Shown one piece after another: positions 43,912 through 53,536 of a DNA stretch of 64,000 bases. Source of the DNA: Desulfuromonadales bacterium (GTDB taxonomy: Bacteria > Desulfobacterota > Desulfuromonadia > Desulfuromonadales > Geopsychrobacteraceae); the NCBI GenBank assembly GCA_019429255.1, contig JAHYIY010000005.1, forward strand, positions 61,262 through 125,261, in the 5' to 3' direction. Both the position numbers and the translations under genes were made by a program. Each line of letters begins with the position of its first letter. Position 1 is the first letter of the stretch. Below the pieces are notes generated by a model. It did not search any database and had not been told where the DNA came from. It worked only from the letters and a program-made list of their open reading frames with translations.

Positions 43912-45240
43912 TCAGAAGTTTTTCATATAGGTGTTAATTTCCCAATCGGTAACCGCCGTACGCCAGGCATCCCATTCTTTCTCTTTCCCCTCAATATACT
44001 TAATATAAATGTGATCACCCAGGGCCTGTTGCGACAGGGGGTTATCTTTCATTGCTTCAATCGCTTCATGCAGGTTGGCGGGCAGACAGGTAACACCGGC
44101 GGCATCCATCTCTGTCTGGGTCATGTGATAGATATCCATGTTGACCGGATCCGGTGCCGGAAGCTTGTTGACAACTCCATCCAGGCCGGCTTTGAGCATC
44201 ATTGCCAGAGCCAGATACGGATTGCAGGAAGGATCAGGGCTGCGTACTTCGGTCCGGGTACTTAAGCCGCGGGACGAGGGGATGCGCACCAGCGCTGAAC
44301 GGTTGGAGCCGGACCAGGCTACATAAACCGGTGCCTCATAGCCGGGGACCAGGCGTTTGTAGGAGTTGACCAGCGGGTTGGTGACGGCCGTAAAGCTGCG
44401 CGCGTGAGTTAAGATACCGGCAATATAATGGTAGGCAGTGGTACTGAGTTTCATTGGGCCGTTTTCGTCAAAAAAAGCATTGGTGCCATCAAGGTTGAAC
44501 AGGGACTGGTTGGTGTGCATCCCCGAACCGTTGATGCCGTAGACCGGTTTGGGCATGAAGGTCGCGTGAAAGCCATGTTTGGCAGCGATGGAGCGCACCA
44601 CCCACTTGAAGGTGAGGGTGTTATCGGCAGCGGTCAGGGCGTCAGAGTATTTAAAGTTGATTTCATGCTGTCCTTCGGCCACCTCATGATGGGAGGCTTC
44701 AACTTCAAAGCCCATGGCCTCGAGGGTATCGATGACCTCGCGCCGACAATTGATACCGCTATCATCGGGGTCGACATCAAAATAGCCGGCGACATCATTG
44801 GTACGGGTTGAAAGAATCCCGCTTTCATCCTTCTGAAACAGAAAAAATTCACACTCGGTACCGACGTTCATGGTGTAGCCGAGGTCTTTGGCTTCGGCAA
44901 GAATCCTTTTCAGATTAACTCTGGGGCAACCAATAAACGGGGTTCCGTCAGCTTTGTGTACGTCGCAGATTATTCGGGCTGCGTTGACACCGTTTCTGCT
45001 GCGCCACGGCAGAACGACGAAGGTATTGAAGTCCGGTTTCAAATACATGTCTGATTCGTTGATGCGGACAAAGCCGTCAATCGACGAGCCGTCAAACATC
45101 ATCATGCCATCCAGAGCCTTCTCGATCTGACTGATCGGCAGAGCAACGTTTTTCATGAAACCGAAGATGTCGACAAATTGCAGACGGAAAAAGTTGACAT
45201 TGTGTTCCTTGATGGCTTCCATGATGTCGTAACGGGTCAT
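43912..45240 (-). CDS. glnA: Glutamine synthetase, type I
   Basis: 442 residues, the shorter GSI form. Signatures: [24 protein letters not shown] (N-terminal beta-grasp), [19 protein letters not shown], the ATP-binding [17 protein letters not shown], and [28 protein letters not shown]. The usual adenylylation Tyr region of the long form is absent, consistent with feedback-regulated enzymes. Stand-alone. No clear NtrC or sigma-54 site was seen upstream. Confidence 0.96.
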   Translation of the reverse strand: MTRYDIMEAIKEHNVNFFRLQFVDIFGFMKNVALPISQIEKALDGMMMFDGSSIDGFVRINESDMYLKPDFNTFVVLPWRSRNGVNAARIICDVHKADGTPFIGCPRVNLKRILAEAKDLGYTMNVGTECEFFLFQKDESGILSTRTNDVAGYFDVDPDDSGINCRREVIDTLEAMGFEVEASHHEVAEGQHEINFKYSDALTAADNTLTFKWVVRSIAAKHGFHATFMPKPVYGINGSGMHTNQSLFNLDGTNAFFDENGPMKLSTTAYHYIAGILTHARSFTAVTNPLVNSYKRLVPGYEAPVYVAWSGSNRSALVRIPSSRGLSTRTEVRSPDPSCNPYLALAMMLKAGLDGVVNKLPAPDPVNMDIYHMTQTEMDAAGVTCLPANLHEAIEAMKDNPLSQQALGDHIYIKYIEGKEKEWDAWRTAVTDWEINTYMKNF

Positions 45241-45455
45241 AAGCGCTCTCCAGTATGGTGGGGGTTGATGAACAATGAATCGCGGCGGGCTGAAATGTTC
45301 GGTCAGCAGCCATTGTACTTGATTCCGGGTTGCCGATAAAGCCGCTCATTATGACCCAAATCCACCACCTGAAAAAGCATAGAGGGTCGCGACATCTTTT
45401 TTAAGAGATTTTTTCCTGCCTATACCCTGTTTTTACGTTATGTCAGGTGGTGTTT

Positions 45456-45475
45456 CGGGGGACATAATACCTATT
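45456..45475. repeat. Repeat-C half-site
   Basis: A single CGGGGGACATAATACCTATT, the half-unit of the palindromes at 49722, 58167 and 59519, 14 bp before MITE-A copy 7. Confidence 0.7.
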
Positions 45476-45489
45476 TCTAAATATATTTG

Positions 45490-45645
45490 GTAACGGTTCA
45501 GCACCGGATCTTCGGATCCTATGACAAGGGACGCGATTGTTTCCCGTTGGGTCATCCATGGCCGCTTGTTGTCGCCGTCCATGGCGACAAACACCCTTGC
45601 CACAGGAGCCAAAGGCCCTGCGCAAGGATAGTGCTGAATAGTTAC
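45490..45645 (+). mobile_element. MITE-A copy 7 with 8-bp target duplication
   Basis: 156 bp, GTAACGGTTCAGCACC to GAATAGTTAC. TATATTTG is duplicated exactly at 45482-45489 and 45646-45653. Confidence 0.92.
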
Positions 45646-45728
45646 TATATTTGTTGTAAGCCCCCTGGAGATGCGTGACAGCGCGACGGAACGCCGGCCT
45701 TATCACATCCAAGCTGGTACAGCGGGCT

Positions 45729-47291
45729 CTAACCGGTCAAGTTTTCCTTGACGTGTTTTCCAGCCGTTTTCACTTCTGTCAGCTCATCAATGGTCATACT
45801 GATGTTCCTTTCCGCCGCTGTCAGCGGCTCCGTACGGGCAAATTGAAAGTCCAGCACCTGTTCATCCGCATCCGAAAAACTGTTCCCCTGCCGGGAGCGT
45901 TGCTGGATCCGTTGTCGTAACAGCTTCTCAGTCATCTGAAAATCGAGGATGTTGAAGGGGCATTGCCGCCTGGTCGCGAGTTGTACGAACTGCCGGCGAT
46001 CAGCGTGCCTGATAAAGGTGGCGTCGACAATGACACTGAATCCGGCAGCAAGGATGGTATCGGCCAGTTGGTTGAGGTGGTCGTAGGTTTTGGTGTTCGC
46101 CGCCGCACTGTAAATCCCCTGCTCGATGGAGGCCTTGCCGGACTGGTTGGCCCCAAGGTGATGAAGGCGCTTGCGCTCCAGATCGGAATGGATACAAATG
46201 GCTCCGATATGCGGTGCCAGTTCGTTGACAAAGGTTGTTTTCCCCGATCCTGACAACCCGTGGGTGATCATCAGTTGTTGCGGCTGTGTTTGCGTGTAGC
46301 TCCCGGCAAGGCCCAGATAGGTTTCAAATTGTTCAAGATCAGCCTGCTGCTCCTGCGTTGACAGGTCCGGCTGGCGCAGGCGCAGGGCAAGGACTTTGGC
46401 CCTGACCATGGCACGATAAACCTGATAAAAGCGCAACAGCTTAAGTCCGCCATAGTCACCAGTATGGCGCAGGTAGGCATTGAGAAAGGCCCAGGCGTGC
46501 TGATGTTGAGCGCGATTATCAAGGTCCATCACCAGAAAAGCGATGTCGTTGATGGTGTCGATCCAGCGCAGGTTCTTGTTGAATTCGATACAGTCGAATA
46601 AAAGCGGCTGGTCATGAAACCAGGCCATGTTGGCCAGATGCATGTCACCGTGGCATTCGCGGACAAAACCTGCCTCGCGTCGCGCAACCAGGACAGACTG
46701 CAGCATTGCGAAGGTTGCTCCGCTCCATTGTTCGATAGTGCTGACAGGACGTAGCGCTGCGCTGTCGGGGAGAGCCGATCTGATCTGTTCAACATTCTGG
46801 CGTATCGGCTTGAAGACACTCTCAGGCGTGCCGAAATGGCTGCGCGGATCTGCTTGGGCTGCCTGCCGGTGAACAGCAGCAATTTTTTCGGCAAACGCGA
46901 TTAACGCAGCAACACCCAACCTGCCTGCTGCCAGCATCCGGTCGAGCTGATTTTCCTGGGGAAAACGGTGCATTTTTACCAGGTACGCCAGCGCCGGTTC
47001 CTGGTTCAGCTGCGGTCGGTCGAAGGATCCGCCGACAGGAATGACCGCAAGATAGAGTTCCGGGGCGAAACGGCGGTTGAGGCGCAATTCTTCGGTGCAG
47101 AAAAAGTGGCGTTTAGCATGGCTGGAAAAGTCGAGAAAACCAAAATTGACCGGTTTTTTCATCTTGTAGGCATATTCACCACTTAAAAAAATCCACGAAA
47201 TATGGGTTTCAATCAGTTCGGCTCCCGGTTCCGAGGGGCCGAAGAAAGAAGGTTTGCGCATGTTGTGGACCAGCGTGAGATGCCTTTCCAT
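45729..47291 (-). CDS. APH-like kinase fused to AAA ATPase/kinase domain
   Basis: 520 residues. The N-terminal ~320 residues resemble the aminoglycoside phosphotransferase fold: catalytic-loop-like ECHGDMHLANMAWF and the metal-binding LFDCIEFNKNLRWIDTINDIAFLVMDL. The C-terminal ~180 residues are a P-loop kinase (ITHGLSGSGKTTFVNEL). This two-domain protein is common in proteobacteria; its substrate is unknown and an antibiotic-resistance role is not implied. Single gene, facing glnA's direction. Confidence 0.85.
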   Translation of the reverse strand: MERHLTLVHNMRKPSFFGPSEPGAELIETHISWIFLSGEYAYKMKKPVNFGFLDFSSHAKRHFFCTEELRLNRRFAPELYLAVIPVGGSFDRPQLNQEPALAYLVKMHRFPQENQLDRMLAAGRLGVAALIAFAEKIAAVHRQAAQADPRSHFGTPESVFKPIRQNVEQIRSALPDSAALRPVSTIEQWSGATFAMLQSVLVARREAGFVRECHGDMHLANMAWFHDQPLLFDCIEFNKNLRWIDTINDIAFLVMDLDNRAQHQHAWAFLNAYLRHTGDYGGLKLLRFYQVYRAMVRAKVLALRLRQPDLSTQEQQADLEQFETYLGLAGSYTQTQPQQLMITHGLSGSGKTTFVNELAPHIGAICIHSDLERKRLHHLGANQSGKASIEQGIYSAAANTKTYDHLNQLADTILAAGFSVIVDATFIRHADRRQFVQLATRRQCPFNILDFQMTEKLLRQRIQQRSRQGNSFSDADEQVLDFQFARTEPLTAAERNISMTIDELTEVKTAGKHVKENLTG

Positions 47292-47427
47292 AGCGATGCC
47301 TTAGGGCTGTAAACACAGTTAAAAAAGATATTCCCGTTAATCTGAAGTCTAATAGATGAGATAGGTTTCGCAAGGTCTTTATCTTCGCTTGACATTCTCG
47401 CCGGAAAAATAACAAAAAAAGTCATAA

Positions 47428-47441
47428 TTGATCCAGGTCAT
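47428..47441 (+). promoter_or_regulatory. Possible FNR/CRP-type site before the DUF1858 trio
   Basis: TTGATCCAGGTCAT resembles the FNR palindrome TTGAT-N4-ATCAA in the left half and three of five bases in the right. About 57 bp before the first gene. A redox- or NO-responsive regulator is inferred only. Confidence 0.4.
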
Positions 47442-47497
47442 GTTTTTGCCGCTGATTTTCCTCTAGTCTGACCTCACATCAAACCAGGGAGGACAGC

Positions 47498-47713
47498 ATG
47501 GAATTACATCAAGATATTGGCAGTCAGGCCATTCAGGACGTGTTGACGGTTCATCCACAGATTGGAACTATTCTCGAAAAATTCGATATCGGCTGCGTCA
47601 GTTGTCGTGTCGGTATCTGCCTGCTCAAGGATGTGGTGACGATCCACGCTCTTGGTGAGCAGGTCGAGGCGCAAATCGAACAGGAAATTAACGAGTACCT
47701 GACATCGGTATAA
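47498..47713 (+). CDS. DUF1858 domain protein
   Basis: 71 residues, GGGAGGACAGC before the start. The whole protein is a DUF1858 domain: AIQDVLTVHPQIGTILEKFDIGCVSCRVGICLLKDVVTIHALG. Such domains form the N-terminus of ScdA/YtfE-like di-iron proteins and occur near hybrid-cluster proteins. First of three tightly linked genes; a hemerythrin is the third, as if ScdA were split. Confidence 0.85.
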   Translation: MELHQDIGSQAIQDVLTVHPQIGTILEKFDIGCVSCRVGICLLKDVVTIHALGEQVEAQIEQEINEYLTSV

Positions 47714-47747
47714 AAATACAAAAACCCCAGACAACAGGAGATAAATC

Positions 47748-48206
47748 ATGAAAAATCTTGCATGCGGTTGCCCCGGCAGCCAGGTTCGCAGCGTTGAAAA
47801 AGTCACTCCGATCAGCCGGAACACCGAAAGGATTGAGTCGGAATTGCGTCAGTGGCCGACCCAGTTACACCTGGTGCCACCCCACGCCCCCTGGTTGCAG
47901 GGTGCTCATCTGCTCATCGCAGCGGACTGTACCCCTTTTGCCTACGCTGAGTTTCACCGTGACTTCATCAAGGGGCGGGTATTGGTCAACGCTTGTCCGA
48001 AGTTGGATGACACCAGCAATTACGTGAACAAACTGACGGAGATCCTGCAGCAGAACGATATCCAGTCGGTTACCGTCACCATCATGGAAGTTCCCTGTTG
48101 TCGCGGCATGGCGATCATGGCCGAGCAGGCGGTCAAGGCATCAGGCAAGGATATCCCGCTTGAAATTGCCATTATCGGCGTTGCCGGAGAAAGGGTTAGC
48201 CGATGA
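47748..48206 (+). CDS. Putative small iron-sulfur protein, CGCPGS type
   Basis: 152 residues. N-terminal ACGCPGSQVRS, central WPTQLHLVPPHAPWLQGAHLLIAADCTPFAY, CPKLDDTSNYVNKLTEIL, and VPCCRGMAI near the end. The six Cys would suit an Fe-S cluster. I recognise the pattern from small 'ferredoxin-like' proteins of anaerobes with no assigned activity. It overlaps the hemerythrin gene by 4 bp (ATGA). Part of a probable nitrosative/oxidative stress unit. Confidence 0.65.
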   Translation: MKNLACGCPGSQVRSVEKVTPISRNTERIESELRQWPTQLHLVPPHAPWLQGAHLLIAADCTPFAYAEFHRDFIKGRVLVNACPKLDDTSNYVNKLTEILQQNDIQSVTVTIMEVPCCRGMAIMAEQAVKASGKDIPLEIAIIGVAGERVSR

Positions 48207-48757
48207 AAACAGATATTACTGCGGTCATGGTCAAGGAACATCAGCTGATTTTGCGGATGATTGCGTTACTGGAAAAAAATGTTGATCTGATGGAGCAGGG
48301 GCGCTTCCGCAACTGGCAGTTTTTTCTCGACGCGGTCGATTTTATCCGCAACTACGCCGACCGCTTTCATCACGCCAAGGAAGAAGATGTGCTGTTTGTT
48401 GAGCTGATCAGCAACGGCATGCCGGAAAAACAGTCACCGATTGAAGCGATGCATATCGAACACGACCAGGGGCGCGCCTTTGTCCGCGCTATGGCGGAAG
48501 CGGCAGAAAAGGCTCTGGCGGGTGAACCCGGGCAGATTCCGATCATTGCTGAAAACGCTGCCGGTTATATCGCCCTGCTGCGCGAGCATATCGACAAGGA
48601 GGACAATGTTCTTTACCCTCTGGCCGAGCGGATTCTGCCGGAGGAGGTCCGTGCGCGTATGGTTGAAGCCTATGAAAAGGCACAAGCACAAACCCCGGGA
48701 TTGGAAGAAAAATACCAGCGTTTGGTTGAGGAGTATGAGCGCCAGACGGCTGCGTAA
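48203..48757 (+). CDS. Hemerythrin-domain protein
   Basis: 184 residues, four-helix HHE domain. The His/Glu iron ligands are visible in VKEHQLILRM, YADRFHHAKEEDVLF, MHIEHDQGRAFV and LREHIDKEDNVLYPLAERIL. Related to the C-terminal part of ScdA/YtfE, which repair NO-damaged Fe-S centres. Translationally coupled to the Fe-S protein before it. Confidence 0.9.
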   Translation: MKTDITAVMVKEHQLILRMIALLEKNVDLMEQGRFRNWQFFLDAVDFIRNYADRFHHAKEEDVLFVELISNGMPEKQSPIEAMHIEHDQGRAFVRAMAEAAEKALAGEPGQIPIIAENAAGYIALLREHIDKEDNVLYPLAERILPEEVRARMVEAYEKAQAQTPGLEEKYQRLVEEYERQTAA

Positions 48758-48857
48758 ACGCAATCAGGGTTTTTATCTTCAAGTACGATTTTTGCTTGTG
48801 AGTGGTTGATATTGAAGTAAAATTAACATGGACCTTGCGTATCACAAGGAGGAATCC

Positions 48858-49715
48858 ATGATAAATTATCTCGTAGTATGCCTTGCGGTGGTTTTGATTG
48901 GTGCTCTGTACAGTGAAGCTGATGCCCGCGCCAGGGGTCTAGGTATCATCGGCAGCGCCCACGATTTCACCTATGACGCAAGTTCCAGCGGTACTGTCAA
49001 CGAGTGGAATAGTACTGGCGTCGCTGGCACCTACTGGGATAGCGGCGATGGCGAAGCCTGCCGCGTCTGCCACGTCCCTCACGACCAGGGTGGTAGCGCC
49101 TGGTATTCATGGGACGGTGAAGATGCCGGCCTGCTGTGGAACCACTCGCTCAGCAACACTGACGTCTATGGCATGTACGGAAGTGATTCATTGCGCGGTG
49201 AAATCGGCGCTAATGTTGCCGGCAAATCCAAGTTGTGTCTGTCCTGCCACGACGGCACCGTCGCCATCAACGCCTTCGACGACCAACAGGGTACCGGTGG
49301 TTTTGGCAATGACGGAGTAGCTGAAGCTGATAGAGTATGGATTCAGGATTATGCCAGCGCTTTCGAAATCGGACCCGGTCGCTCAGTCGCCGATGACAAT
49401 TTCCTGATGGGCAACCACCCGATTTCGGTGGCCTATGCTGAAGGTTTCTTCACGCAAAACCCCAAGGTTGGCATGAACGGTGGCCTCCATGCACCTGAAG
49501 GCCGGACGTTCGGCAATTTGGTGAAGATGAGAGGCGCTCCGACTGTTGATATGGTTCTCGAACAGGGCATGGTTCAGTGCCACTCCTGCCACGATGTACA
49601 TGACTCCCCCGGCGTGACCGCCATCGGTACCGCCCTCAACCGTGCCGGCCAGGGCCTGGCTGCCAACAGCGGCAGCGATCCCTCCGGTCTGTGCCTGAGT
49701 TGCCACGCCAAGTAA
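48858..49715 (+). CDS. Secreted tetraheme cytochrome c
   Basis: 285 residues from the ATG at 48858 (AAGGAGG before it). Signal peptide at about 1-23 (YLVVCLAVVLIGALYSEADA). Four CxxCH heme sites: ACRVCHVPH (about 68), LCLSCHDG, VQCHSCHDVH and LCLSCHAK at the C-terminus. The pattern with LLWNHSLS and NHPISVAYAEG is common in multiheme cytochromes of Geobacter-like bacteria. Probably periplasmic or outer-surface electron transfer. Maturation would use ResB/CcsB. Confidence 0.9.
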   Translation: MINYLVVCLAVVLIGALYSEADARARGLGIIGSAHDFTYDASSSGTVNEWNSTGVAGTYWDSGDGEACRVCHVPHDQGGSAWYSWDGEDAGLLWNHSLSNTDVYGMYGSDSLRGEIGANVAGKSKLCLSCHDGTVAINAFDDQQGTGGFGNDGVAEADRVWIQDYASAFEIGPGRSVADDNFLMGNHPISVAYAEGFFTQNPKVGMNGGLHAPEGRTFGNLVKMRGAPTVDMVLEQGMVQCHSCHDVHDSPGVTAIGTALNRAGQGLAANSGSDPSGLCLSCHAK

Positions 49716-49721
49716 CCGGCA

Positions 49722-49800
49722 ATCGGGGAATCGGGGGAATCGGGGGACATAATACCTATTATGGAATAATAGGTATTATGTCCCCCGATTCCCCCGAATC
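49722..49800. repeat. Repeat-C palindrome
   Basis: GGGGGACATAATACCTATT and its complement AATAGGTATTATGTCCCCC around a short centre, with flanking GAATCGGGG/CCCCGATTC arms. It lies between the convergent cytochrome and lldP genes and could end both transcripts. Confidence 0.8.
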
Positions 49801-49808
49801 GCCCCTTG

Positions 49809-51503
49809 CTAAAGCCCCATCAGCGGGTCTGACAGACCGAGTACATAGACAGCGACAAGCCCCAGAATTCCAGCCGCTACCAGGTAGTAGACTGTTGGAA
49901 TAATGGTCAGGCGCAGCGTTTTTCCTTCCTGCCCGAGCAGGCCGACCGTTGCCGAGGCAGCAACCACATTATGAATAGCGATCATATTTCCTGCGGCTGC
50001 GCCGATAGCCTGGAGGGAAACCATCGTCGCCCCTGACACGCTGAGGGCGGTTGCCACTTCGAACTGGAACTGACTGAGCATCATGTTGCTGACCGTGTTG
50101 GACCCGGCAATGAAGGCACCAAGACCACCAATGATCGGGGCAAAAAACGGGTAGATGGAGCCAAAGGTTTCGGCGACAAAGCCGGCCATAGCAACAGGCA
50201 TGGAGGCCAGATCAGCACCGTTAACCCCTGAATTGATCAGAATACGGACCATCGGGATGGTGAAAATCAGGACAAATCCGGCACCGAGCAGTGTTTTTCC
50301 GGCCGCTCCGGCAGCAGCGGTAAGCTGGGAGAATTTCATCCTGTGGAGGAACAGAGTCAGTACGCAGACGAACAGTAAAATACCGCCGGGAAGATAGAGC
50401 GGCTCTATGCCGGCGCTGATATCCGTTTCGCCGAGAATATGACGCCAGCCGATGGAAAAGCTCAGTAACACGGCTTTAAGGTCAGCAACCACCCGGCTGG
50501 CGACCAGAATCACGGCAACCAGCAGATAGGGGGTCCAGGCCATGGGGAGGGAAATTTTTCGCTCATCGGTACTGGGTTTTTGCGGTGTGATGGTGCCAAA
50601 CCAGAAATTCGGCCACTCATTTTGCGGAGCAAAGTCCCAAACCCTTTTTGGTATCAGAAAACCTTTCTTAACTGCTGGTATGACGATGGCTATGCCGACC
50701 AGGGCGCCGACGATAGATGGAAACTCCGGGCCGAGAAAAATGCCGGTAAGGGCATAGGGGACAGTAAAGGCCAGACCGGCAAAAAGAGCGAAGGGCGTCA
50801 TTGCCAACCCCTCTTTCCAGCTTCTGTTCTTGCCGAAAAACCGGGTAAGCATCATGACCATCATCAACGGCATCAGGGTACCGACGAGAGCATGGCCGAT
50901 AGCCACTTCCGAGGTGATAACCTGCAGAAATATCTCCCAGCTCGAACCTTTTTCTGCCAGTTGACTGCTGATGGCGATATGATCCAGGCCGTTGGTCACA
51001 CCAATGATAATGGGGGTTCCAACAGCGCCGAAAGAGACCGGCGTCGATTGAATCATCATGCCAATCATGATGGCACCCAGCGCGGGAAAACCGATGGCAA
51101 CCAGCAATGGTGCCGCGATGGCCGCCGGGGTACCGAAGCCGGAGGCTCCTTCGATAAAACAACCGAAAAGCCATGCCAGAATAATCGCCTGGACGCGTCG
51201 ATCCGGACTGATATCAGTGAACCCCGCCCGTATTGTTGAAATGGCACCGGAATTCTGCAGGGTATTGAGCAGCATGATCGCACCGAAAATAATCCAGAGC
51301 ACGGCCGCGGTGACAATCATCCCTTGAATCGTTGAAGCGAGAACACGAATGAAGCTCATCTCCCAGAACAACAGGGCGATGCCTGCCGCAGTGAGATAAA
51401 CAACGGGCATCGCCCGCCGCGCCGGCCAATGAAGTCCAACAAGCAGTACGGCTGCGATAATAATTGGCGTGGCTGCGAGTAGGGCCTGGATCGCTGATGA
51501 CAT
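49809..51503 (-). CDS. lldP: L-lactate permease
   Basis: 564 residues from the ATG at 51503 (AAAAGGATA before it); the longer frame reads into a MITE. About 12-14 membrane segments with LctP family blocks: [100 protein letters not shown]. Imports lactate or glycolate with protons. Its probable operator is 440 bp upstream because a MITE sits in the leader. Confidence 0.96.
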   Translation of the reverse strand: MSSAIQALLAATPIIIAAVLLVGLHWPARRAMPVVYLTAAGIALLFWEMSFIRVLASTIQGMIVTAAVLWIIFGAIMLLNTLQNSGAISTIRAGFTDISPDRRVQAIILAWLFGCFIEGASGFGTPAAIAAPLLVAIGFPALGAIMIGMMIQSTPVSFGAVGTPIIIGVTNGLDHIAISSQLAEKGSSWEIFLQVITSEVAIGHALVGTLMPLMMVMMLTRFFGKNRSWKEGLAMTPFALFAGLAFTVPYALTGIFLGPEFPSIVGALVGIAIVIPAVKKGFLIPKRVWDFAPQNEWPNFWFGTITPQKPSTDERKISLPMAWTPYLLVAVILVASRVVADLKAVLLSFSIGWRHILGETDISAGIEPLYLPGGILLFVCVLTLFLHRMKFSQLTAAAGAAGKTLLGAGFVLIFTIPMVRILINSGVNGADLASMPVAMAGFVAETFGSIYPFFAPIIGGLGAFIAGSNTVSNMMLSQFQFEVATALSVSGATMVSLQAIGAAAGNMIAIHNVVAASATVGLLGQEGKTLRLTIIPTVYYLVAAGILGLVAVYVLGLSDPLMGL

Positions 51504-51536
51504 AAAATATCCTTTTGCAAAAAAGTTTAATGCACT

Positions 51537-51850
51537 GTATCTGTTCAGCACCGGGCCTTTGAATCCTATGTCAAGGGACGCGATTGTTTTCCGTTGGGTC
51601 ATCCATGATGGCGTCGCAAAAAGTCCGCCCTACGGCGTTACGGCGTTTTTTCAGGACCTTGACATACTCTATGTATGCCTTCGCCCCTGAAAAACCACCA
51701 GGCCTTGTAGGACGAAATTTTTGCTTAGCCATCCTATGACTTTTTGCGAGTGCATCATCCATGACCGCTTTTTGTCGCCGTCCATGGCGACCAAAACCCT
51801 TGCCACAGGATCCAAAGGCCCTGGGCGAAGGACAGCAGCTGAATAATTAC
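51537..51850 (+). mobile_element. MITE-A copy 8, interrupted by MITE-B, in the lldP leader
   Basis: Ends GTATCTGTTCAGCACC and GCTGAATAATTAC. It is flanked by a perfect 8-bp duplication AATGCACT (51529-51536, 51851-51858). Its body is split by the 150-bp MITE-B copy at 51607-51756. It separates lldP from its putative operator at 51946. Confidence 0.93.
51607..51756. mobile_element. MITE-B copy 2, nested inside MITE-A
   Basis: 150 bp, identical by eye to 21631-21780. The host sequence reads GGGTCATCCAT before it and ATCCATGACCGC after it, so ATCCAT is duplicated. Removing the insert and one duplicate restores the MITE-A consensus GGGTCATCCATGACCGC. Confidence 0.92.
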
Positions 51851-51945
51851 AATGCACTTAAATAACTATCTTGTGACGGCGAAAGCATGAGCAGCAAAAA
51901 TACCAAAGCGCAGGAAATATAAACGAAAAGGTAGCGATGGTAAAG

Positions 51946-51971
51946 TGGTAAGGCCAATTTATGAAAAAATA
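51946..51971 (-). promoter_or_regulatory. Probable lldP operator
   Basis: Minus strand TATTTT (51971-51966) then TGGCCTTACCA (51956-51946). The 10-bp spacing and the intervening TTCATAAAT are identical to the TRAP promoter at 33365-33380. A good -35 box is not evident. Confidence 0.55.
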
Positions 51972-52203
51972 TTGGCGGAGGGACACCAAGTGCAGCAGGT
52001 TGGCAGGTTGTCAGGTCAGCACGGTTGCCGCGGATCAGCCGCAAAAATAGTCAGACCCGATTTTTTTAAAAATGGACTTTCCATCGAAAAAATTGCTTTT
52101 TTGTGTCATCTTGTGCTGTTTTTTTCGGATTTATCGAAAAAATTGTTGTCCTGATATGTTGCATGGTCAATGATGGTTTTTTTTCGAAGCGCTCAGCTGG
52201 AGC

Positions 52204-52286
52204 AGACCGCTTGTTGTCGCCGTCCATGGCGACAAACACCCTTGTCACAGGATCCAAAGGCCCTGCGCGAAGGACAACAGCTGAAC
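52204..52286 (+). mobile_element. MITE-A copy 10, 5'-truncated
   Basis: Begins within the element at GACCGCTTGTTGTCGCC and runs to ACAGCTGAAC. It lacks the left ~70 bp and the terminal GTTAC. It lies in the leader of the LIV-type operon, ~50 bp before its first gene. Confidence 0.85.
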
Positions 52287-52337
52287 TTGAAAACATTTTA
52301 CCGGATTGCGGTAAATTTCTTTGCCAGGGAGATAAAC

Positions 52338-53510
52338 ATGAAAAAGATTTTTTCTGCGTTGCTCTGTATCGCCATCATTATGCCGGCTAGCGCCTGGTCC
52401 CTTGATCCGGTTAAAATCGGCATGGTGACCACGCTTTCCACCAAAGCCGGATACCTCGGGGAAGAAGTGCGTGACGGTTTCAGGCTCGCCATTGCCCAGG
52501 AGGGTGGAAAACTGGGTGGCATTCCGGTTGAGCTCATGGTTGAAGATGATGGCGCTGATCCGGGTCGAGCCAGACAGATCGCCGATCGCTTTATGCGGCG
52601 CGACAAGGTCAAGATCATGACCGGAATCATCTTCTCCAACGTGGCGATTGCCGTGGTACCCAGGGTCGTCAGCAGCGACGTCATCTATATCAGCCCCAAT
52701 GCCGGGCCATCACTGCTGGCCGGCAAGGGGTGTGATCCCAATTATTTCAACGTTGCTTATCAGAACGACAATCTCGATGAGGTGGTCGGTCAATATGTCA
52801 ACGAAGCCGGTTTTAACAATGTTTATCTTCTGGCTCCCAATTATCCTGCCGGCAAAGATCACATTGCCGGTTTTAAGCGCTACTATCAGGGGCAAATTGC
52901 CGGCGAGGTCTACACCAAGCTTGATCAGTCTGATTATGCGGCAGAAATTGCGACGCTGCGCGCCGGCAATCCGGATGCCCTGTTTTTTTTCCTGCCGGGC
53001 GGCATGGGGATCAATTTCCTCAAGCAGTATGACCAGTCAGGTCTTAACCGAACAATTCCGGCCTTTGGCCCGGCCTTTTCTTTTGATGAGCGGTTGTTGC
53101 AAGCCGTCGGTTCGGCAGCCCTGGGGGTAAAAAACGGCTCCCAATGGAGCCATGACCTCGACAACCCCGCCAATCGTCAGTTTGTTGCCGCGTTCCGTGA
53201 AACGTACGGGCGCACCCCGACACTCTATGCCGGCCAGGGCTATGATGCCGCGCGCCTGATTGCCAGCGCCCTGAAAAGCGTCAACGGTGATGTCGAGCAA
53301 TTGACGCCGCTACGCACGGCATTACGGGCGGCTGACTTTGAATCGGTGCGCGGGGATTTCAAATTCTCTACCAACCAGCACCCGATTCAAAACCTCTATA
53401 TTCGCGAAGTGGTACAGGATGACGCCGGGAATTTTACCAACAAGACCCTCAAAGCTGTGTTCACTGAACACAGCAATGCCTATGTCGGCGAATGCACAAT
53501 GGGTGACTGA
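52338..53510 (+). CDS. ABC transporter substrate-binding protein (LivK type)
   Basis: 390 residues from the ATG at 52338 (AGGGAG before it). Signal peptide KKIFSALLCIAIIMPASAWS. Periplasmic-binding fold type I: PVKIGMVTTLSTKAGYLGEEVRDGFRLAIAQEGGKLGGIPVEL and GQGYDAARLIASALKSVNG. First gene of a complete five-gene LIV-like importer. The substrate may be a branched-chain amino acid, amide or aromatic acid; not decided by sequence. Confidence 0.9.
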   Translation: MKKIFSALLCIAIIMPASAWSLDPVKIGMVTTLSTKAGYLGEEVRDGFRLAIAQEGGKLGGIPVELMVEDDGADPGRARQIADRFMRRDKVKIMTGIIFSNVAIAVVPRVVSSDVIYISPNAGPSLLAGKGCDPNYFNVAYQNDNLDEVVGQYVNEAGFNNVYLLAPNYPAGKDHIAGFKRYYQGQIAGEVYTKLDQSDYAAEIATLRAGNPDALFFFLPGGMGINFLKQYDQSGLNRTIPAFGPAFSFDERLLQAVGSAALGVKNGSQWSHDLDNPANRQFVAAFRETYGRTPTLYAGQGYDAARLIASALKSVNGDVEQLTPLRTALRAADFESVRGDFKFSTNQHPIQNLYIREVVQDDAGNFTNKTLKAVFTEHSNAYVGECTMGD

Positions 53511-53536
53511 AGGAATCATCTGCTTCTGGCGAATAT

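Noticed and set aside
45729..47291. Aminoglycoside resistance gene
   Set aside because: The APH-like fold is fused to a P-loop kinase domain, an architecture found widely in environmental bacteria; there is no sign of a resistance cassette.
52083..52142. Duplicated ATCGAAAAAATTG before the LIV operon
   Set aside because: Two 13-bp direct repeats in AT-rich DNA; possibly a regulator site, but too short and low in complexity to call.
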